From the NCBI RefSeq assembly GCF_016808335.1, contig NC_053153.1:20905033-20969032 (forward strand): 64,000 nt of DNA. The letters are read 5' to 3'. A model generated the notes under the pieces. The model was not told the DNA's origin. It was given only the letters and a program-made list of their open reading frames with translations, and searched no databases. Below are positions 48,293 to 59,546 of this stretch, piece by piece. Within the stretch, counting starts at the first letter, position 1, and each line of letters begins with the position of its first letter. Origin of the DNA: Panicum virgatum (taxonomy: Eukaryota > Streptophyta > Magnoliopsida > Poales > Poaceae). Both the position numbers and the translations under genes were made by a program.

Positions 48293-49870
48293 GCAGTACT
48301 CACTCCTGGCTGTGATGAGTGAATTGTCAATTGTGCGGTGTGATCGTGCGCTTGGTCTTTGGATTGCAGGTACACGGGCGTCGAGTGTCGACGGAGAGCT
48401 GCCGTGGAGGAGCTCAGGCCGGGTGGCAGCTGTGGCATCCACTCCTGGATCGAGGGCGCAAGCGGCGACGGAAGGCGGGTTTCTTGGTTTATGCCACAAA
48501 ACCAAGCAGGCGGACGGCGGTTGAAGACGCCAAGTCGTGGAGGCACGGGTGTCGGTCTCGGGACTGACGAAGGCGACGGGTGTCGACGGCGTCTAGGGCC
48601 TCGCTGCGGGCGAGGAGGTGACGGGCGTCGGGCGGCGTCTAGGGCCGTCAGAAAGCCGAGGCGGGAACGGCGTCTAAGGCCACGGCGTGGAGGCGAGAAT
48701 CTTCCAGCGTGAGGAGTTTTGGCGGTTTTCTCAAAACCGGCCATCTACCCGGGTTTTACGGCTCTTCCAAAACCGTGGACCAGATCTTCATCAAGATGGC
48801 GGCATCGTGGAGAAGAATTCGTTCCGAAGAAAGAACCTCAGCCGTCAGATGAGATCGTGTACAGGGGGATGCTGCAGACCAACCGGTCTGACCGGTCCCT
48901 GGCACCGGTCTGACCGGTCTCGGCGGGTATAAATACCCCCACCAGCCCGTGGCTGGTTGAGTCTCTTGAGTCTTTTTGAATCCTTTTCGTTTTTCCTTTC
49001 CCCTTTCCCTGCTCCAGGTTAGGGCCAAGGACTCCAACACAAAACGAGGGTTAGGGTTTAGCTAATCTCTCAAATTAGTGGGTAGGATGATGGGCGGATG
49101 GCTCTAGCCTTTGTATAGGTGAATTCCTCCGAGATTAATGAATGAAATTCGTTTGAGTTTCACCTTTGTGTGCCGAGTTCTCGTCCTCTCCCTCCTCTCT
49201 TGCGTTTTGGGTTCGAATTCTCCTCTTTTGGTGCGTTTTGTGTTTGGAGGAGACAACCCTTTGAATTCGTGGTTTGTTGAACTCTTTGTAATGATTCCGA
49301 TGCATCTAGCCTAGTGCCAAACTCCCTGGAATCGTGAGTTCTCACGAATTGGAGTTTTTGTGTTCTTGAGAAAACCCCAATCCACTTTGATCTTCCCCCG
49401 AATTCTCAAGATTCTTTAATCTTTTGGGAGAGATCTCTTAGGGATATGTTCACGGGACATGTGTGAAGGTATCCTCTAAGTTTCGTTGGATTTAGACTGT
49501 GTTTGCTCGAGATTTGCCATTTGAAGCTTTGGTTGCGGGCTGTCTGGGAGCGACCGGTCTGACCGGTCTGGGTAACCGGTCTGACTGGTCTGGAGATTCA
49601 TTTTCCAGCCCAACCGGTCTGACCGGTCTGTGCTAGCGGTCAGACCGGTCTGACTCAGCAGTGCTGCTGTTTGGGGAGTTTTTCCCGTTTTGCTTCCGCG
49701 AAGTTTCCTAGGGTGTGCTGCTGTGAGATAGCTAGTCCATAGCTATTCTCTCATACCTTAGGTTGAGGGCTTGCGGTGATTTTTGGGATATAGGCCGACG
49801 GATCGATTTTCGAAAGAAATTTTGATCGGCTCCCATTCACCCCCCTCTGGTCGCCGGTTTCGGTCCCTCA
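48293..49870 (+). repeat. 3' LTR of the copia element
   Basis: 1,578 bp, colinear with the 5' LTR over its full length. TATAAA is at 48928-48933 with one ACCGGTCTG block upstream, and a second array lies at 49553-49650. The repeat is followed directly by the AGACT duplication. Confidence 0.95.
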
Positions 49871-49924
49871 AGACTCATACTACGAGCAGGAGTTATCTGA
49901 AAGTTTTGAGGACGACAGGTCAAA

Positions 49925-50052
49925 CCTTTTCTCTTTTGGTCCTATTTATCTTAGTTTTCAAACACGATCCATAGATTGCTTAAATCACCCTTTTCTCTTT
50001 TGGTCCTATTTATCTTAGTTTTCAAACACGATCCATAGATTGCTTAAATCAC
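49925..50052. repeat. Perfect 64-bp tandem duplication
   Basis: Two adjacent copies (49925-49988, 49989-50052) of a unit starting CCTTTTCTCTTTTGGTCC and ending TTGCTTAAATCAC, with no difference seen. It lies immediately before the Helitron hairpin at 50062. Confidence 0.95.
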
Positions 50053-50061
50053 GTGCACATC

Positions 50062-50087
50062 GCACGTCACACGTGCGTCTATGCTAG
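50062..50087 (+). mobile_element. Helitron 3' terminus (plus strand)
   Basis: GCACGTCACACGTGC forms a 6-bp stem (GCACGT/ACGTGC) with a 3-nt loop, then 7 nt, CTAG and T. The geometry fits a Helitron 3' end. The body would extend to the left, so the copia element appears to be inserted in it. Confidence 0.6.
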
Positions 50088-50703
50088 TTTATAGAAAAAC
50101 AATAATATTTACAATACCAAATTTATTTAAATGAATCCACTATATAGTAATACTGATATTGCATATGTTGAAGTTATTGCTATATTTTCTATAGATTTGT
50201 TTAAAATTTGTAGTCCATCATGATGCATATATTGATGTGCATATGTTGAATACTATAGTTGCTATATTTTCTAGAGAATTGATCAAAGTTAATCATATTA
50301 GACTTAAGACAAACCTATATTTGATTTAAGACAAACCTAATACGTAAATAAGAATAAATGGAGGGAGTACAGTTTAGGGATTAAGGAATGTATGCATCCT
50401 CTTTGCGAAAAAATTTCAATGCTGATGTCTACATGAAGTACGAAATAGAGTAGCGCGAGAATTGTACCTAGCAAGTTAACGAGACATTGCTTAGGAGACA
50501 CATAGTACCTAGAAGTAGAACACAAGTAGCAGAGCAAAGGAACTGAACAACTTTGAACAGACATTCGAAAAGATTACAGGCACGCGTATGCATACTTACA
50601 CGAGACCAATCACATAAACACAGTCAAGACCAAAGCCCAAAAATACACTCACAAGTAAAGACCCCACACCGGTGCACGGCGCACCAAACCAGTGCACTTT
50701 ATT
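50088..50703. other. Intergenic; remnant of a Stowaway-like end
   Basis: AT-rich spacer. A half-element resembling a Stowaway terminus (AAATGGAGGGAGTAC) is at about 50355-50369. No coding signal. Confidence 0.4.
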
Positions 50704-50860
50704 CAGGGGCGGAGCCACGTTATGGGCTGTGTGCGCGGCCGCACCCAGCAAAATATTACAATCCTTTATTACCTTCAAATTTTTATCATGTTTGCTTGAA
50801 TATTATATGTATGCTATAAAGTGTCGCACCCCCCTCTGCTGCTCTCTAGCTCCGCCCCTG
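50704..50860. mobile_element. Small hAT-type MITE
   Basis: A 157-bp element with TIR CAGGGGCGGAGC and inverse GCTCCGCCCCTG. The flanks (ACTTTATT and CACTTATT) are nearly but not exactly identical 8-mers, consistent with an aged hAT target-site duplication. Confidence 0.65.
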
Positions 50861-50974
50861 CACTTATTCCAGACGTCAGACGAGACTCCACGGAACTAGT
50901 CACCATCACACATTCACACACGGATCGACACATTCACAAAATCACACAGAGCATCCGCCCTCTCACGACGCACT

Positions 50975-53111
50975 TCACATTGTGTTCGTGTTCAGCCTCG
51001 CGCCGCCGATCTCCTCGCCGTGGATCACCGGCGCTTCCGCCGCGTAGCCTTCCTTCACCTCCTCCCCTGCATCGCAGAGCTCGTCTCTCGTCAGCTCGTG
51101 ATCCAATGCAACGGCCCAGAGTGTTTCCTCCCTCTCTTCTTTTTGTTTCTCCGTATAATATCATGGAGCAGAGTAGGATTCAGTAGTTAGTACCTGTGGC
51201 TGTGCTCGGCTGCACGGTCTCGGAGACGCGGTTCCCGCCGGTGAGCGACGTGACGGCCTCGCGCGCCTTGGTCATCACCTGCCCGGGCGCCGGCACGCGC
51301 TGCGCCACCGTGCCGCCGACGTCCTCCTTGCGCCGCTGCACGGCGCCGGAGATCGCCTCGCTGAGCGCGCGGTCCTCGTCGCCCGGCCGCAGCTTCTCGG
51401 CGATGTACCCCGTCACGGTCGCCCCCTTGTCCTGCCCGCCGGCGCCGCCGGCCGTGGCCGCCGCGGCGCTCGTGTCCTGCTGCTGCGCCCCGACCCCGGG
51501 CGTCGCCTGCTGGACCTTGCCCACCACGGCGGTGCCGACGCTCGCGACCTTCTCGTACACGGTGCTCGCCAGCTGCTTGCCGTACTCCGTGGTGCCGGCG
51601 GCCGCGGACTTGATCTTGTCCGTGTAGCCCGGGCCCGACGCGCTGTCACTGGTCGCGTCCGTGGCCGCGGGGGCGGGAGCGTCTTTCCACTCCTCGGCCT
51701 CAGCGCCGGTGTCCGACACCGGCATTGCCTCGCTGCGTGCGTCCTCCGGCTTCCCCGCGCCCACCTGCGGACGGAGGTTGGGCGCGACGACCGTGCCGAC
51801 GCCGGCAACCTTCTCGTACACGGTGGACGCCAGCTGCTTGCCGTACTCGGTGGTGCCCGCGGCCGCCGACTTAATCTTGTCCGTGTAGCCCGGGCCCGAC
51901 GAGCCGTTCGTTGCGTCCGTGGCTGCGGGATGGTCTTTCCGCTCCTCCGCGCCGGCGTCCGACGCCGGCGCCGCCTCAGTGTGTTCGCCGCTGCGCTTCC
52001 CCGCGCCGACGGCCGTGCCGGCGCCGGCGACCTTCTCGTACACCGTGCTCGCCAGCTTCTTGCCGTACTCCGTGGTGCCCGCGGCCGCGTTCTTGAGCTT
52101 GTCCGTGTAGCTCGCGCCGCCCATCTTGTCCGCGGCCGTGTCCTTCCACTCCTCCACTTTGGCGTCCTTCTTCCCCGCGCCCACGTGCGCCGGGTCGTCG
52201 GACAAGTTCATGGTCTCGAACTGCTGCACGACGGGCGTCGTGCCGATGTCCTCGCCCTCTGCAAATCATCAGCACATCGACGAGAAAGAGAAGTGTAACG
52301 GGTGAGTGAATGAACATGAGCAGAGTGGCAAGGACATGATCGCGTCGTGTCCGGTTCGCCGTACCTCTCGCCGCGGGCGTCGTGGAGCGCGGCGCGGCCG
52401 GATCCTCGACGACGGGGCCGCCGAGGTCGCCGAGCCGCACCCCGGGTGCGCCGTCGCCCTCCACCTCCTGCCCGGCGGGTTTCCTCGCCGGGTCGTACTT
52501 CGCGACGAGGTCCTGCACGGCCGGTGCCCGCGCCGACTCGTACACTGCAACGTGTCGCGCCGCGCGCGCACCATGTGAGTGCCAAGCCTCGGGCATGCGT
52601 AGCCAGATCAACCTCTCGCGTGACCGTGAAACAGGTAGCACTTACTCGGCGCGCCGTCGACCTCGGGGTCGGACTCCTCGACGTCCTCCAAGTACCCGCC
52701 CTTCTCCAGCGCGGCCTCCCTCTCCGCCGCGTCCTCCTCCCCTTCCTCGCTGCTGCTGGTACTTCCGGTTCCGGCGGCGGCGTCCCCCGCGCCGGGCTCG
52801 TCGCCGCCGTGCCCGTGCCCGGCGAGGGTGTTCTTGATCTTCTTCATCTTCTCCTTGACCTTCTTCAGCACCGGCTTGTGCTGCTTCTCCTCGCGGTGCA
52901 GCTGCCCCTGGCCCCCGTCCTCCCCTGCACGCGCGGCATCACCGAGCAAGGTAAGAGACAGTACGCGCCAAGTCGCGACGCGGAACGCGTGGTGGCAGGC
53001 AGAGCCAGAGCAGCGGCGGTCGGCTCTGTCGCCGGCGGGGTACTCACCGGCGTTGCGGAGGCCGACGTCCTCGGGGACGTGCTTGCGCGTGACCATGGCC
53101 GGCGCGTCCAT
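50975..53111 (-). CDS. LEA/LTI65 (RD29-like) stress protein
   Basis: Five exons: 53048-53111, 52646-52924, 52365-52544, 51194-52258 and 50975-51066, giving 559 residues. It begins MDAPAMVTRKHVPEDVGLRN. A Lys/His stretch follows (KKVKEKMKKIKNTLAGHGHG), as in RD29/LTI65 proteins, then acidic sequence. Three copies of a Tyr/Gly repeat occur (YTDKLKNAAAGTTEYGKKLA and two YTDKIKSAAAGTTEYGKQLA), each followed by STVYEKVA. The C-terminal block VTGYIAEKLRPGDEDRALSE is the signature of the LTI65/CAP160 family. The last exon is inferred from an ACAG/gtacta donor and ATGCAG acceptor in phase, and ends GEEIGGARLNTNTM; without that splice the frame stops at 51180-51182. Highly hydrophilic, presumably disordered, and expected to be cytosolic or nuclear and to protect cells in drought and cold. 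The family is ABA- and cold-induced. Confidence 0.85.
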
Positions 53112-53318
53112 ACCGCTCGCCGTCGACGCCGCGACCTCGCTGCTACCGGCTGATCGGACTGGGATCGCGGTCGAGAAGATGACAAAGCTGGATCGTGATC
53201 CTGAATCTCTGGTTGCTGCTTAGCGAGCTGAGTGGCAGAGTTGGTATGATGGCGGCGAGAGGGTCGACGGGGATATAATAGGAGCGAGCCGGGGGCAGGC
53301 GAGCGCCACCTCGACGCA

Positions 53319-53324
53319 CACGTG
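53319..53324. promoter_or_regulatory. G-box/ABRE upstream of the LEA gene
   Basis: CACGTG inside ACACGTGG, about 208 bp upstream of the ATG (53111) on the LEA side. ACGTGG-type ABREs bind bZIP factors of the ABF/AREB class and drive RD29B-type genes. A TATA-like ATTATATCC lies at about 53270-53280 on the minus strand. Functional use is inferred. Confidence 0.5.
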
Positions 53325-53443
53325 GTTATGGTGGGGAGGCTGGTGGACGCGTGGCGGGCTCAGGTGCTGCCGTGCCGCGCTTCGGTTGGAGAGGGAGAAG
53401 CAACTGGAAGGTCCACCTATGGGAGAAGACCCCCCCGGTCCCG

Positions 53444-53449
53444 GCCGAC
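53444..53449. promoter_or_regulatory. DRE/CRT core upstream of the LEA gene
   Basis: GCCGAC (DRE core is A/GCCGAC) lies about 335 bp upstream of the LEA ATG. With the G-box it gives the ABRE plus DRE arrangement known from RD29 promoters. One short match could be chance. Confidence 0.4.
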
Positions 53450-53729
53450 GAGGAATGATCAGGGTTCAGGCACGTTCGCAAAAAAAAATGATCAGGGTTC
53501 AGGCCTGATCAGATGGCGGGGTTTGACGCGGCGGGTGCGCCAACCCCGTCGAATCGCGGCGCCCGTTTGGTCGGCGTACCGTGTAACTGTCACCGTCTTC
53601 CGGCCTAAGGCCCATAGGCCGTAGGCTTCCTGAGATGGATGTGATGATGTGTAGTGAGAGGCCCGGGAATGATGATATGCGGTCAATAGGCCCACGGGCC
53701 ATTTCAGTAGACATAGCTAACGCGCGCGC

Positions 53730-55643
53730 GCAGCAGCCAGTTGGTTGCGGATTTGCTTGTGGTGGGGACGCGGTTGGTATGCTAGCCTGCTAGGCCTGGG
53801 CCGTCAGCGGCCTTTGTGGCTCGGCTTCGAGGCCCACGTTGATAGCGCACAAAAATTCGCTCCATCCATCGGTGCTTATCCTCAACCATATAGCAATTTT
53901 TAATGAAAACAATTAGTGCATTTTTATTTTATATCTTTTTATCTTTTAATGAAACTAATGTATGATTCAGATGTTAATTTTTATGTTAAAGTGGTTACTT
54001 GAGTTCGCTATGTATCAAATCATGAGAGTTAATGTGTCGGCTTGTGTATGATCATGGGTGGCAACTTTTACTTATCATGTGTGGGTGTCAAAAAAATTTA
54101 TTAGATGCAGCTTTTTCATACTTTTAATTTCTAGCAGCAGTGACTTGTGGCATCATAGAAACTATGCAGTATATTATAATTTCTTACCAGCAACCCATGA
54201 ATAAATTATGTAGCAACTTATGCTTTTCTCCAACAACTATATTGAAAATTCGCTCAATTTATAGTCACTTAGAATTTTAGAAACCAATTTATTTTTGGAT
54301 CATCAAGTAGCAACTTGTTGAGCACATACCTGTCGTTTCTTTTATATTTGCATTGTCATGTAGCAACTTGTGCATAGTATAGCACAAAAACATATGTAGA
54401 GTATTTCAGTTCTAAAATATCATCCGCTAGCAACGGGTATACTCAGCTATCAAGTGCATTTTTTATATTTTATATTTTTTCAGCATGTCATGGAAAAGCA
54501 AAATCGAAATGATGAAGATTTCAAATGTAGGAGACAACATTTCCAATTTGTACCAACAATCTATGTGGTAACTTTGTTGTCTTTTTTTTACCAGCAACTT
54601 GTATAGAACCCATGTTGCAACTTATAGTTAGCAACTAACGTGCACCAAACTATGTGGCAACTTATGGTTCTTTTCTCCCCCCACCAGCAAAAACTATTTC
54701 ATGGTCAACTTACTTTCTTTGCACTTTTTTTCTTTTTCAGGGTGTTAGGAAAAAGGGCTAGCAAAACCGACTCACCATGGTCAACCTGGTTTAAAGAAAA
54801 AAAAAGGAGTAGTGCTTATTTTAGATTTTCAAAGGCAGGAGAGTGAGCTCACATGATATGTTTGCAACAATCACTTTATAAGATGCTACATGATTTCTAT
54901 GTAACCTGATTTTGCATATATTGTAAAACTTTTTATTCAATTCAAGTTACCTCATAGGTTTTACATAAATTGTGGTATTAAATTCACATATGTTGCTACT
55001 CAAATCCATATATAATTTGGTATATTGTAACAACATTTAGGTTGGTCAACAATCTATATAAGTTGATACAAGAATTCTATATAAATTGTACAATTTACCA
55101 CATTTGACACCATAAGTTGTTATGCCCATTAATATCTTCAAAACAAAATATAATTTGCTACATGATCTATATAATTTACTACTATACATATAATATAATT
55201 TGATAGTTTTATATATTGTTACTTGGTGTACAAACAAGTTGATACACATGTTCTACAAAAGTTGACAGTACTATTATGTAAGCTAACTTATGGGCAAGTT
55301 AACTGTCTTTGCATAAGTTGATACACATAAATTGGTATATCCTATATATACATAAGTTGGTACAAAATATCTATATAAGTTTTTATTGACACTATACAGA
55401 AGTTGCTAGTATAAATAAAATAGTCTTAAAATATATGCAAAGCGGATCTTATTTTGTAGGTCTTGTTATAAGGAACATAAAGTCGAAAATGGAATAAAAA
55501 TCAGATCCTATATGCGAGAGATATTATCATTTGAAGAAACTACAAAAGCATGCATATACAAACACGGAGTGCTGTTACCCATCTACCTGATCCCACTTTG
55601 ATTTGACTGCTTGTCTTGTATCGCATGGTGTCAAGTTAAATAA
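53730..55643. repeat. AT-rich region with dispersed AGCAACTT/AAGTTGCT words
   Basis: No gene. From about 53890 to 54700 the words AGCAACTT, GCAACTTATG and GCAACTTGT recur. From about 54860 to 55420 the inverse theme appears (TTGCTAC, AAGTTGATAC, TTGGTATA, AAGTTGCTAG). The pattern suggests decay of a repeat built from a short word, perhaps an inverted-repeat transposon, but no ends were found. Confidence 0.35.
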
Positions 55644-56292
55644 GGCGAAATAGCCAAATTCATCCCTGAACTATCGTGTCCGACTCAAATTCGTCCTTGA
55701 ACTTTCAAAAGGTCCAATTTAGTCCCTGAACTATCTCCATTGGTCCGGTTTCGTCCCTGTGCTGAGCTGGCGTTGACACCGTCTACTGCCTTCTTAACTT
55801 TCCGTCCATTAGGTTTACAGCAAACGCTGAAATGTCCATTTTACCCCTGTTTTTTTTCTCAGTACATCGGCCCTCCCTCTCCCAGGCAGCCCTCTCGCTC
55901 CCTCGCAGTCTGGCCGCCGCTGTTTCCAGCGAGCGCGGCGCCTCACCTCGCCACCCCTCCGAGCCTGCTCGCTGCCCCCTCCTAGCCTGCTCGGCGTCCC
56001 CGGCAAGCCTGCTCGCCGGCCCTTGCAAGCTTGCTCGCTGCCTCCTCCAAGGCAGGTCGCGAGCCCTCCAAGGCTGCTCGCCGCCTCCGTCCAAACCGGC
56101 TCGCCGCCCCCTCCAAGGCAGGTCGATTCCCCCCCACAGTGGCCGCTCTCTGGACCTTGCACGGCGCCGCACAGGACGCCGCTCTAATCGTGGACGTTGG
56201 CTGTCGATTGAAGGTGAGTGAAAGTTCTGCTCGTGGGATCTAAATTTGATTTCTGTTTTTGGTGGAATTTGACCATGTAGGGCGGAATTAAC

Positions 56293-57186
56293 ATGGGAGA
56301 TGATGAGGTATTGACTGTTCGATTTCATTTCAATGGGGATTTTGTTCTTGATGGGTCACAGATGCAATATTGCAATGGGGATTTGGGAGTATCACACATA
56401 GATAAGGACAAATTATCAATCCCAGAGCTGAATGGCCATTTGTTAGATCACACCACCTTTCAGAGATCTGTTAGGATGTACTGGTTACCAGTTGGTGCAA
56501 AGCTAAATAGTGGAATGAGGCTGCTTGTAGATGCTAAGTCCTGCATGGATTTGCTTGATGAGATAGGATCTGCAGGTGTTGTGGACATATACACTGAACG
56601 AAATGAGTTGGACATGAGTGCCAATGAAGACACAGAGACACAATATGGAGATGAGGACATCTTTGCCTTATTCAGAGATGAGAACATTATGGATTTGAAT
56701 GAACAAGAAGGTAACCAAAGCGCTGCACTGGATGAGAACATTATGTATTTGGAGGCTCTCACCACTCGTGAGGATGATCAGAATGATGGAAAGGGTGACC
56801 AACATGCCAAAAATGAGAAAGAAGAATCAGGAAGCGAGTTTGATGCCACAGGATTTACAAGTGATGAAGATGATGAAGTAAGGGAGATAAGAAATAAATA
56901 CAAAGAGTTTATGTCGACTGCGAGGAAGGGAGGAGACATTGCATTGGATGCTCCAATTTATTTGGATGTCCCTGGTGGTAGTGATGTAAACAATATTGGT
57001 GAAGCCAGTGAAGGTGGTGATGGCATTGCATACTTTGATTCAGATCATGATGCATCATATGATGAGGATAGTGATGGTGTTTCTAGGAGAAGGAACTACA
57101 TGTTTCCAATTATAGAAGCAAGGTTCAAGCCTATCTTGACTATGTTGGAGGACATAAGGATCCTTGTGACCAGAAGAATCCAATAG
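56293..57186 (+). pseudogene. MULE transposase N-terminal part
   Basis: An open frame of 297 residues begins MGDDEVLTVRFHFNGDFVLD, the PB1-like N-terminal domain seen in plant MuDR-type proteins. A long acidic linker follows (EEDDQ-type sequence, YDEDSDGVSRRRNY). The end, ARFKPILTMLEDIRILVTRR, matches a segment that normally lies after the catalytic domain, so a large in-frame deletion has joined N- and C-terminal parts. A TAG at 57184-57186 ends the frame. Confidence 0.8.
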
Positions 57187-58293
57187 AATCGGAGCAACAG
57201 TGAGAGGTGGTTAATGGAAATATGCCCCAACATTATCAGGAAGGCCTGTAAGATCAGGCATAGGACCCAGTACTGTCATGTCTTGTGGAACGGTGAAGCT
57301 GGTTTTGAAGTGAGAGATAAAAAATGGAGGTTCACAGTTGATCTCAACAACAAAACATGCTCATACAGATATTGGCAAGTTTCTGGGATTCCATGTGCAC
57401 ATGCTTGTGCTGCCCTGTTCAAGATGTCTGAAGAACCTAATAAATATGTGCACAACTGTTTCTCTCTTGAGGCATACAAGAGGACATATCAGCATGTCCT
57501 GCAACCAGTAGAGCATGAGTCGGCATGGCCTGTGTCTGCAAATCCTAAACCATTGCCTCCTAGAGTCAAAAAGATGCCAGGCCGGCCAAAGAAAAATAGA
57601 AGAAAAGATCCTTCAGAGCCAAAGAAATCAAGCACTAAATCATCAAGAGTTGGTACTAAAATCAGATGTGGCCGATGCAAAAGGGATGGCCACAACTCCA
57701 GGACATGCCCTAGGATGATGGTGTTTATCCTTTCGAGTTATTATCATGTCATTTGTTTGCTGCTTCCAGATGCACTAACTTTTGGTGCTTAACTGTAGGG
57801 AAGGTCAAGGTCAGTGCCACAACCAAATCCTTCACAACAGCATGCTACCAATGCAACGAGTCAAGCAATGGTACCTGCATCAGACGAGCAGCGTAAAGGA
57901 AAGCGTCCAGTACCACCCTCAATCCACACAAATTCATCTGCCAATTCATCATATATTCAGGTTAGCAAATTTCAAAGCAGTGATTATGGAAGACAAAATT
58001 TTAGTAAACTAATTCCTTTCCATATCTTCTTTTCTCAGTCTAGCAATAAGAAACAAAAGGTGTCTAAGTCAAACTCTAGAGCCATTGCTGAAGCATCTGC
58101 AAAGGCAGCTGCTGGTGGGACTGCATCTATTACAATCAAGACAAGTGCTGGCATGGTTGCTGGGACATATGCAAAGACAACCATCAATGTTTCAGGAGCA
58201 ACCGGCACAGCCAAAATTCGATCCACTTCAACTGGTCATGGAAACAGCTTAGGAAAACGCAATGTCATCAGGGAAGAGCATCATGTAGTTTGA
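57187..58293 (+). pseudogene. MULE transposase C-terminal part (SWIM and CCHC)
   Basis: After the TAG the same protein continues. FEVRDKKWRFTVDLNNKTCS and YRYWQVSGIPCAHACAALF form the SWIM zinc finger (C...CxH). KKMPGRPKKNRRKDPSEPKK is a basic segment, and CGRCKRDGHNSRTC is a CX2CX4HX4C knuckle. Likely exons are 57187-57720, 57799-57960 and 58039-58293, all in phase, with a Ser/Thr/Ala-rich C-terminus. It could bind DNA or RNA but has no catalytic residues. Confidence 0.8.
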
Positions 58294-58756
58294 GTGCCAG
58301 TGCATGGCACATGTATCATTTGGTATGTTCTGTCACTTTTAAACTGGCATGTTCTGTCACTTTCGATGAACAAGTACTTTATTTATTTCAACAAGACATG
58401 GTTACAATTGTTGCAACATCATTTCATACTTGCATTTTACATTACAAAATGAGCCATAGGCCTCCAGCGATTACAATACAGCGGCGGCCAGACTGCGAGG
58501 GAGCGAGAGGGCTGCCTGGGAGAGGGAGGGCTGGTGTACTGAGAAAAAAACAGGGGTAAAATGGACATTTCAGCGTTTGCTGTAAACCTAATGGGACGGA
58601 AAGTTAAGGAGGCAGTAGACGGTGTCAACGCCAGCTCGGCACAGGACAAAACCGGACCAATGGAGATAGTTCAGGGACTAAATTGGACCTTTTGAAAATT
58701 CAAGGACGAATTTGAGCCGGACGCGATAGTTCAGGGATGAATTTGGCTATTTCGCC

Positions 58757-59150
58757 AAAGAACTCATGTACGAATGGAAGACAGATAAGGGTCGCGCACT
58801 CACCTATTGCGCGATAGGTCGCGCGTTAGTGCGGTCCAAAAACAAAAACAAAAAAACAAAGAAGAAGAAGAAGAAGAAGAAGAAGAAGAAGAAGAAGAAG
58901 AATGTGTATGGCCCTGGTATTTGGCCTTATTTTTTTGAATTTGGATCTATGGCATCAAAACAAAAATTCCTTAGGTATATGGTCTTTCGTCAATTTTGGG
59001 CATGTAACGGTGTTAAATGTGAGGTAAAAAGACTATTTTACCCCTGGCGAGAAAAATAAAGAAACATAATTTTGTTTTCTTTATTGTATATTTTAAGTAC
59101 ATAATATATATATTTTCGGTACATAATCACCTATATATTTCCAGTACATA

Positions 59151-59181
<31 letters not shown>

Positions 59182-59546
59182 GTTAATTGGTCTCCCAAGT
59201 AGTAGCACGAAAACCAGACGAGCGATTGAAGTTTCCAAAAGCAAGAAGGATAGATGCCAAGATATAATAACAAATTGATAAAGTGCCGTCCCACACACTG
59301 CAACACCAACAACGCTATCTTCAGGTTCCATGTGCCTCCCCACGTTCCATGTGCCTCATACGAGAAAACGGTATATACTCAAATTTATGCTAATAAGGAA
59401 CCTTTCAAAACCAAATCAGATAGTGGAGAAATTAGGTCTATCCTACTTTTTGGAAGGCCTACCAAATGCCCTAGAGACCAGTCATTTCAAAAGCTTTCTT
59501 CTCCATGCAATAATGAAGGGATAAATCAATGATGATATGATATATA
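58757..59546. other. Spacer with GAA and TA microsatellites
   Basis: An AAG/GAA trinucleotide run occupies 58861-58902 and a TA run about 59157-59181. No gene recognised. Confidence 0.8.

Larger units (their letters stand above)
39195..49870 (+). mobile_element. Full-length copia retrotransposon (SIRE/Opie-like), inactive
   Basis: A 10,676-bp element with two LTRs beginning TGAGG and ending CCTCA, flanked by AGACT at 39190-39194 and 49871-49875. A primer-binding site TGGTATCAGAGC (40828-40839, initiator tRNA-Met type) follows the 5' LTR and a purine tract AAGGGGGAGA (48281-48290) precedes the 3' LTR. Internal order is gag, protease, integrase, reverse transcriptase, RNase H, which defines copia. 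The long gag with two zinc knuckles and about 1.4 kb between pol and the 3' LTR suggest the SIRE/Maximus lineage (maize Opie, Ji). Coding capacity is lost through frameshifts and stops in gag and RT, so it could move only with help. LTR differences are mostly transitions plus two short indels. Confidence 0.95.
55644..58756. mobile_element. Mutator-like element with long TIRs, catalytic core deleted
   Basis: A 3,113-bp element with inverted repeats of about 275 bp: it begins GGCGAAATAGCCAAATTCAT and ends ATTTGGCTATTTCGCC, and the arms match through 55644-55920 and about 58480-58756. It encodes the N- and C-terminal parts of a MuDR-type transposase but not the DDE core between them. No perfect 9-bp duplication was found (AGTTAAATA-like versus AAAGAACTC-like flanks), so it may be old or rearranged. 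The 55885-56210 stretch is GC-rich, with GCCTGCTCGC and CCTCCAAGGCAGGTCG repeats. Confidence 0.85.

Noticed and set aside
39195..49870. Possible endogenous pararetrovirus or retrovirus with env
   Set aside because: Domain order (integrase before RT), LTRs, tRNA-Met site and absence of an env frame show an ordinary copia retrotransposon.
51976..52641. Overlapping long frames on both strands
   Set aside because: Shadows of the LEA exons, caused by high GC and repeated codons.
55783..56328. 181-residue minus-strand frame in the left MULE TIR
   Set aside because: GC-rich repeat (GCCTGCTCGC-type) in a terminal inverted repeat; no protein features.
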